DNA of 64,000 bases from Natrinema marinum. Its GTDB lineage: Archaea; Halobacteriota; Halobacteria; Halobacteriales; Natrialbaceae. Position 1 is the stretch's first letter. Every line of letters begins with the position of its first letter. Where the stretch lies: NCBI RefSeq assembly GCF_024296685.1, contig NZ_CP100763.1, positions 3,596,001 to 3,660,000 of the forward strand. The letters are read 5' to 3'. The position numbers and the translations under genes are program-made. The notes under the pieces were generated by a model that was given only the letters and a program-made list of their open reading frames with translations, made no database searches and was not told where the DNA came from. Shown in pieces: positions 59,467 through 64,000 of this stretch.

Positions 59467-60606
59467 TTAGTCTTGCGAGCCAACCCGCTGCTCGCGCCAA
59501 GGTCTGGCCACCGCCAGCACGTCGGCCGGCGTGAACGGGGCCTCGGTCCACCGGGGGAGCCGCGTGTCGGGCCCCGGCGGCGCGATCGATTCGGCGTAGC
59601 GCGCGAGCTGGTCGCGCTCGCTTGCAGGGTCGTACTCGAGGCCGTTGAACGCCGCGTCGGCCCGGTAGCCGTCGATCAGTTCCTCGCCGACTGCCCGGTA
59701 GCGCTCGGGCAGGGTCTCGTAGTCGGGGCTGACCCCTCCCTCCTCGAGGACCCGCAGGAGCGCGGCGGCGACCTCGCGGCTCATCCCCTCGAGGCCGGCG
59801 TCGCCGGCGACCGCGCGGTGGTCGTGCTCGTGGCGGCCCAGATCGACCTGCGCGGTCCCGCCGAAGCCGGCGATCTCGTAGGCGTCGCCGAGGGTGCCGA
59901 CCTCGAGCCCCCACGCGCGGGGTGCGCGCAGTCGGCGTGCGAGCCCGGCGCTCGCGGCGAACTCGCCGGCCAGCGCGTAGCGGAACGCGTCGAGGTAGTT
60001 GACGATCGGCGCGTCGTGGGCGTCGGCGACCGCTCTGACGAGCGGCGCGTAGAACAGCCGAAAGAGCCGGCCGTAGAGCCGGCCACGCTCGACGCGGGCG
60101 TAGTATCCCTTCGAGAACTCGTAGTCCATCGTCAGCGGCGCGAGCAGCCGGTGGACGTGACCGCCTTCGTAGCTCCGGGCGTCGGCGTCGTGGACGACGA
60201 CGGTCTCGGCGACGTCGGCGGCCGGTCCGAGCGCGAGCCAGACGTCCCGTCCCTTTCCGAACTCGCCGCCTAGACCGGCCTCGGCGAGGACGGCGTCGAC
60301 GCCCGGCGAATTACACCAGAGGACGCGGCTCGGCAGTGCGAACGACTCGAGCCACTCGCGGAACGGCCCGATCTCGTCGGGGGCAGCGCGGACGGGGACG
60401 AATACGGCGGCCGGCGCGGGATCGAGGGCCTCGAGTTCGCGGAGGACGCGCTCGGCGGCGGGGCTCTCGTACTCCCGGGCGGTCATCGGGACGACGACGG
60501 CCGTCTCGGCGACCGCGGCGGCGGCTTCGCGGGCGAGGTCGCCGCTCGCCCGGTCGCCGTCGCCGAACGCGTGGAGCGTCGCGATTCGCTCCTGAACGTA
60601 CTCCAT
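59467..60606 (-). CDS. Glucosyl-3-phosphoglycerate synthase-like glycosyltransferase
   Basis: 379 aa from ATG 60606 (MEYVQERIATLHAFGDGD). GT-A fold with a metal-binding Asp motif in AETVVVHDADARSYEGGHVHRLLAPLTMDYEFSKGYYARVERGRLYGRLFRLFYAPLVRAV and a His-rich loop QVDLGRHEHDHRAV, all as in GpgS/MpgS-type enzymes (GT81). It would make glucosyl- (or mannosyl-) 3-phosphoglycerate, a compatible-solute precursor or lipid head. Donor and acceptor cannot be read from sequence. The ORF could begin further up but that part is Pro/Arg-rich shadow. Confidence 0.85.
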   Translation of the reverse strand: MEYVQERIATLHAFGDGDRASGDLAREAAAAVAETAVVVPMTAREYESPAAERVLRELEALDPAPAAVFVPVRAAPDEIGPFREWLESFALPSRVLWCNSPGVDAVLAEAGLGGEFGKGRDVWLALGPAADVAETVVVHDADARSYEGGHVHRLLAPLTMDYEFSKGYYARVERGRLYGRLFRLFYAPLVRAVADAHDAPIVNYLDAFRYALAGEFAASAGLARRLRAPRAWGLEVGTLGDAYEIAGFGGTAQVDLGRHEHDHRAVAGDAGLEGMSREVAAALLRVLEEGGVSPDYETLPERYRAVGEELIDGYRADAAFNGLEYDPASERDQLARYAESIAPPGPDTRLPRWTEAPFTPADVLAVARPWREQRVGSQD

Positions 60607-60780
60607 CGGTAGGGTGTTCGGCCGGACCGGTAAAACGGCCACGGCTCCGGCCAGATAGGCCGGTCGTCCGGTCCGCCTCGCTCCCCGTCGAGTCGTCGGG
60701 AGCGTCACCGATCGCGGGGGTCGACTCGAGACTCGATAAAGCACCGGTCTTTTTCACCCCCTCCTTCCTACAGGCTGCAC

Positions 60781-60951
60781 ATGAAATCAGTCCGGAAGGC
60801 ACTTCGGGAGGGTGAACTCGACAAGGACACCTACGATCGGCTCGTCTGTGGCGACTGCGAGAAGCCGCTGAAGACCGAGAACGACCCCGACGAGATCAAA
60901 ACGGTCCGCATCTGTCCGAACTGCGGAGCCGAATGGAAGGAGATCCGATAG
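60781..60951 (+). CDS. HVO_0758-like zinc finger microprotein
   Basis: 56 aa: MKSVRKALREGELDKDTYDRL, then CGDCEKPLKTENDPDEIKTVRICPNCGAEWKEIR with two CxxC pairs (CGDC, CPNC). It matches the short haloarchaeal zinc finger family of Haloferax HVO_0758, in which the metal site is structurally characterised. A TCTTTTTC run lies about 27 bases before the ATG. Role in the cell is not settled; the family is linked to regulation. Divergent from the glycosyltransferase. Confidence 0.85.
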   Translation: MKSVRKALREGELDKDTYDRLVCGDCEKPLKTENDPDEIKTVRICPNCGAEWKEIR

Positions 60952-61212
60952 GGCCGATTACCTCGTTCGGACTGATCCCGTGGTGGGTGCCGCGGTTCAG
61001 GCTCGACCGGTCGAACGCGGTCGCGATCCGTTCGTGTGCCGTCGCGACCGACCGGCGACGCTCCATCCCCGTCGCGTTGGCGGTCGAGCCGTCGACCGAT
61101 CCGCCCTCTCTTGTCGGCGCCCGTTCCAGATGAGACCGTGAGCGTGGTCCTCGTGATCGGTTCGCCGACCTCGAGACCGCCGGCCCGGCGACGCTACGTC
61201 GCGACCCGGCCG

Positions 61213-62403
61213 CTAGCGCTCGCCGGCCATCGCCGCGAAGAGCCGCTCCTCGAACTCCTCGAGGCTGATCCCGTCTGAGGGGCCGATCCCGCGCATGTGG
61301 TCGACCGAGAGCTGGCCACCGCCCATCCGCGCGTGGCCGCCCGCGCTGGCCATCGGGATGTCGCTGATCGCGTGGCGCAGCGTCTCGCCCATATGGACTC
61401 GGTCGTCGCGCGACCGGCCGGAGAGGTGGAGCGTCCCGTCGTTCTCGCCGTAGACGACGACCGCCGTCACGCCCTCTAAGTGCATGAGTTCGTCCGCGGC
61501 CTGGGGAATCGCGTCGACGTTGCCGATCTCGCCGACATCGCAGACGGCGAACGGGCCCTCGACGCGCTTTTGGGTGATCGCCGTCGCCTTGACCTGCAAC
61601 ACGTCGTCGCTGACCTGCGGGTTGGCGATTCGGTCGAGCAGGTCTTCGTCGATCCCAGAAAAGAGCGCGGCGCAGGCGTCGAACTCGGCCCGCGAGCAGC
61701 CGTTCGTCAGGTGGTTCGTGTCCGACTGGATGCCGTAGAGCAGCCCCGTCGCCAGCTCCGGCGAAATCTCGAAGTCGCTCGGGTCGTCTTCGTCCGCCAT
61801 CGTCGCGCCGATGTCGTCGAGATACTCGACAATAATCGTCGACGCCGCGCCGTAGTCGGTCCGGACGTCGGTGAACTTCGTCCCCGCCCCGTTGCCCGGA
61901 TGGTGGTCGACGACCGCCACCGGTTCGACGGTCTGGGCGCCGGTAAAGCCCCGCGGCGTGTTGTGATCGACCAGCACCACCGCGTCGGCGTCGAGTTGGG
62001 AGCTCGCCTCGACGGACTCGAGGTCCAGATCGAGGACGGTCCGGAACGCGCGGTTCTCCTGGTGGCGGATCTCGCCGGAGAACTGCAGGGTCGCCTCGGT
62101 GCCGACCGAGTCGGCGATCGCCGCGACCCCCATCGCACACGACATGGCGTCTGGGTCGGGGTTGGGATGCATCAGCACCGTCACCTCGTCGTGGGCGGCC
62201 AGTACCCGCTGGAGCCGGACGCCGGGTGGACGGCGGAACCAGCGGATCGCCCACCAGCCGCCCAGAACGAGGCCGACGACGGCGAGGACGAGCAAGGAGA
62301 GGACGAGCGGCTCGAGGGAGCGCAACGAGTCGCCGACCGACCCGGCTGCCAGTGGGTCCGCTCCGGCGAACGCGGCCCCTCTCGAGGCGCTCCGAAGGCT
62401 CAT
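61213..62403 (-). CDS. Membrane-anchored DHH/DHHA1 phosphoesterase
   Basis: 396 aa. One N-terminal helix (LSLLVLAVVGLVLGGWWAIRWF near residue 38) anchors the DHH domain: VLMHPNPDPDAMSCAMGVAAIADSVG, VVLVDHNTPRG and VAVVDHHPGNGAGTKFTDVRTDYGAASTIIVEYL, where DHNTP and VDHHPG are the DHH signatures. The DHHA1 part has VVVYGENDGTLHLSGRSRD and AGGHARMGGGQLSVDH. It could be a nanoRNA or cyclic dinucleotide phosphodiesterase, with a GdpP-like design. A C-terminal region holds the last helix-free part; active site seems complete. Confidence 0.9.
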   Translation of the reverse strand: MSLRSASRGAAFAGADPLAAGSVGDSLRSLEPLVLSLLVLAVVGLVLGGWWAIRWFRRPPGVRLQRVLAAHDEVTVLMHPNPDPDAMSCAMGVAAIADSVGTEATLQFSGEIRHQENRAFRTVLDLDLESVEASSQLDADAVVLVDHNTPRGFTGAQTVEPVAVVDHHPGNGAGTKFTDVRTDYGAASTIIVEYLDDIGATMADEDDPSDFEISPELATGLLYGIQSDTNHLTNGCSRAEFDACAALFSGIDEDLLDRIANPQVSDDVLQVKATAITQKRVEGPFAVCDVGEIGNVDAIPQAADELMHLEGVTAVVVYGENDGTLHLSGRSRDDRVHMGETLRHAISDIPMASAGGHARMGGGQLSVDHMRGIGPSDGISLEEFEERLFAAMAGER

Positions 62404-62456
62404 ATCAGCAAATCAAATCGAACCACCAAGAATTTTCCCCATAGCGTCCGGTCCCG

Positions 62457-63356
62457 TCAGTCGGCCGACTCGTCGCGGTAGCGTTCGATCGCGGCGCGGT
62501 ATCCCTCGCGGAACGTCGGGTAGACGAACTCGTAGCCCAGCCCGCGAAGCTTCTCGTTCGAACAGCGCTTGCTCGTCAGGATCCGCCGGCGGCTCGCCTC
62601 CGAGAGATCCCCGTCGGCGAGCCGTTCTTCTTTCGTCCGCTTCGCCGGTCGCTCGACGCCGCACTCGTCGGCCAGCCAGTCCGCGAACGCCCACTTCGAG
62701 GCGGGTTCGTCGTCGACCACCTGCACCGTTTCGCCGCGCGCGAGGTCCTCCGTGAGCAGGTAGCGGACAGCGCCCGCGGCGTCGTCCCGGTGAACCATGT
62801 TCAGGTAGCCTTCGGTGACGGGACCTTCGAGATAGCGCTCGAGCCGGTACCGGCCGGGGCCGTAGAGCCCGGCGTACCGGGCGACAGTCCCCTCGTAGCC
62901 GTACTCGGTGGGCAACTCGAGCGCGATCCGCTCGGCCTTGGCGAGCACTTCGGTCTTCTCGGTGGCGGGCTCGAGCGGCGTCTCCTCGTCGACCCAGTCG
63001 CCGTCGTGATCGCCGTGGACGCCCGTCGAGGAGGTGTAGACCAGCCGTTCGGGCGGCTCGTCGCGCTCACCGAAGGCCTCGATCGCCGTCCGCAGCCCCT
63101 CGACGTACACCTCGCGGGCGGCCTCGGCCCCCCGACCGCCGCTGCTGGCCGCGAAGACGATCGCGTCGACATCGGGGACCGACGCGAGCGCCTCACGGTC
63201 GGTGATATCTGCTTGCTCCGCCTCGAAGCCGGCCTCCTCGATCCGTGCGATGCCGTCATCGGAGCGGCGAACGCCGATCGGCTCGTGGCCCCGCTCGGCG
63301 AGCTGTCGACCCAGCTCGAGGCCGACGTGCCCACACCCCAGAATTGCAACCTTCAT
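62457..63356 (-). CDS. NAD(P)-binding SDR/epimerase-like protein
   Basis: 299 aa. Rossmann start MKVAILGCGHVGLELGRQLAERGHEPIGVRRSDDG, then DVDAIVFAASSGGRGAEAAREVYVEGLRTAIEAFGERDEPPERLVYTSSTGVHGDHDGDWVDEETPLEPATEKTEVLAKAER (extended SDR pattern with YTSSTGVHG), RYAGLYGPGRYRLERYLEGPVTEGYLNMVHRDDAAGAVRYLL and a C-terminal ERLADGDLSEASRRRILTSKRCSNEKLRGLGYEFVYPTFREG. It resembles YeeZ-type NAD-dependent epimerases. Substrate unknown. The ATG is followed by a short gap to the sulfite-oxidase-like gene. Confidence 0.9.
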   Translation of the reverse strand: MKVAILGCGHVGLELGRQLAERGHEPIGVRRSDDGIARIEEAGFEAEQADITDREALASVPDVDAIVFAASSGGRGAEAAREVYVEGLRTAIEAFGERDEPPERLVYTSSTGVHGDHDGDWVDEETPLEPATEKTEVLAKAERIALELPTEYGYEGTVARYAGLYGPGRYRLERYLEGPVTEGYLNMVHRDDAAGAVRYLLTEDLARGETVQVVDDEPASKWAFADWLADECGVERPAKRTKEERLADGDLSEASRRRILTSKRCSNEKLRGLGYEFVYPTFREGYRAAIERYRDESAD

Positions 63357-63477
63357 ACTTCGCCTCGTGGTCGGTCGTACATAATTTCACCGCTCGAGGG
63401 CGCTTTTTCGATCGTCTCTCCCCGTATTCTCTGCGTATTTCAACTCGGCACCTCGAGCCGGCCGCGAACGGCCCCGG

Positions 63478-64000
63478 TCACTCGACGGTGACTTCGACCG
63501 AGTGAGGCAAAACGGCGTTCTCGGCGTAGCCGCCCTCGTTCCACGGGTACTCGTCGTCGGCGTCCTCGTCGGGGCCGGCGATCCGCAGGGGCTGGCGGCG
63601 GCCGCGCTCGTCGGTCGCCCGCGAGAGGAGCGTGTAGGTGCCCGGCGAGGGCACCCACTCGTAGCGGAACAGCCGCCAGGCGCAGTCGTAGTTCGGCCCG
63701 AAGAACTCGCCGTCGTCCCAACTGTCGCCGCCGTCGGTCGATATCTCGATGTCGATCACCGCGTCGTCGCCCGCCCAGGCGACGCCGACGACCTCGAGCG
63801 TGCCGTCCGCGCGCGGCGAGATGGTTGCGCCGTCGGCGGGCCGCCCGATGGTCGACTTGACGTTCTCGTCGAAGGTGTAGGGGTGGTCGATCCCGTCGCC
63901 CTCGAGCTGGTCCCAGGTGTCGAACGTCGACACCGTCGCGTGCGAGTCGGGCTCGACGCCTTCGGGGTGGATCCGGTAGGCCGACTGTTGCCACTGGGTG
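63478..64000 (-). CDS. Sulfite oxidase-like molybdoenzyme, C-terminal part (partial)
   Basis: The gene enters from the right edge; the in-window part ends at 63478 and reads, from the edge, TQWQQSAYRIHPEGVEPDSHATV then a Mo-co dimerisation domain with STIGRPADGATISPRADGTLEVVGVAWAGDDAVIDIEISTDGGDSWDDGEFFGPNYDCAWRLFRYEW and ATDERGRRQPL. The pattern VxVSxDGGxxW and the final Glu/Asp-rich NEGGYAENAVLPHSVEV are typical of sulfite oxidase or SorA-type enzymes. The molybdopterin domain is outside, so substrate and export signal are unknown. Confidence 0.85.
   Translation of the reverse strand, partial: TQWQQSAYRIHPEGVEPDSHATVSTFDTWDQLEGDGIDHPYTFDENVKSTIGRPADGATISPRADGTLEVVGVAWAGDDAVIDIEISTDGGDSWDDGEFFGPNYDCAWRLFRYEWVPSPGTYTLLSRATDERGRRQPLRIAGPDEDADDEYPWNEGGYAENAVLPHSVEVTVE

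Noticed and set aside
63440-63994. Minus-strand frame at the right edge in another phase
   Set aside because: Arg-rich; the neighbouring phase gives a clear sulfite-oxidase-like C terminus.

Overview
The window is chromosomal DNA of a haloarchaeon, most likely one of the Natrialbales (Natrinema/Haloterrigena-like). The evidence is very high GC, acidic proteins rich in Asp, Glu and Ala, mostly leaderless genes with a TTTTA- or TTTAA-type box about 27 bases before the start codon, and many Halobacteria-restricted families (HalOD1, amphi-Trp, SAMP1, HVO_0758 zinc finger, HFX_2341/DUF6293, DUF7269/DUF7519). It is gene-dense, mostly housekeeping, and almost free of mobile elements. I found no rRNA, no convincing tRNA, no CRISPR array and no intact insertion sequence.

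Layout. 1-5922: a MoxR ATPase facing a surface-assembly operon (DUF4129, DUF7269, DUF58, DUF7519); the DUF7269/DUF58 junction looks deleted. 6020-10687: small membrane protein, wHTH regulator, AI-2E permease, DUF547, amphi-Trp/DUF1508 and HNH-type zinc proteins. 10704-15031: nucleoside phosphorylase, PfkB kinase and ribose-1,5-bisphosphate isomerase, which fit a nucleoside-degrading pentose bisphosphate route; deoC follows at 21126. 15184-20745: SulP transporter, then a less GC-rich stretch of a lipoprotein and small regulators (HalOD1, Bat-type HTH, DUF7344). 20831-20958: a run of five hairpins, the best candidate for an undescribed RNA. 21837-28042: potassium/stress group (HPP-Usp fusion, channel with RCK, Usp, two RCK_C-type membrane proteins). 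28074-33500: SAMP1, GNAT, a possibly acquired MFS transporter, GatD, MfnA.

33626-43922: microprotein, MetG, GYD protein, pyruvate kinase, a protein with a perfect 84-bp tandem duplication, NfeD-SPFH pair, wHTH, HAD, DUF7123 and DUF84 NTPase. 44141-56822: TFB and scattered aromatic amino acid genes (aroD, DHQ synthase II, ADH synthase, trpA-trpB-trpC) interspersed with a CARF-like regulator, HAD, SprT and a zinc-type CDF exporter. Three TGTACA-like boxes, 10 bp apart, sit between the trpC TATA box and start codon. 56934-64000: MGMT-like protein without the catalytic Cys, a UPF0175/DUF3368 toxin-antitoxin pair, Nudix, DUF7109, GpgS-like glycosyltransferase, HVO_0758-type zinc finger, membrane DHH phosphoesterase, SDR protein and the C-terminal end of a sulfite-oxidase-like enzyme.

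The most rewarding items are the trp operator (56826-56851), the hairpin array (20831-20958), the DUF7269/DUF58 lesion (about 2478-2520), a palindromic insertion inside metG (34832-34873), an inverted repeat before a Bat-type regulator (19077-19117) and the CARF-like regulator (48395-49258).
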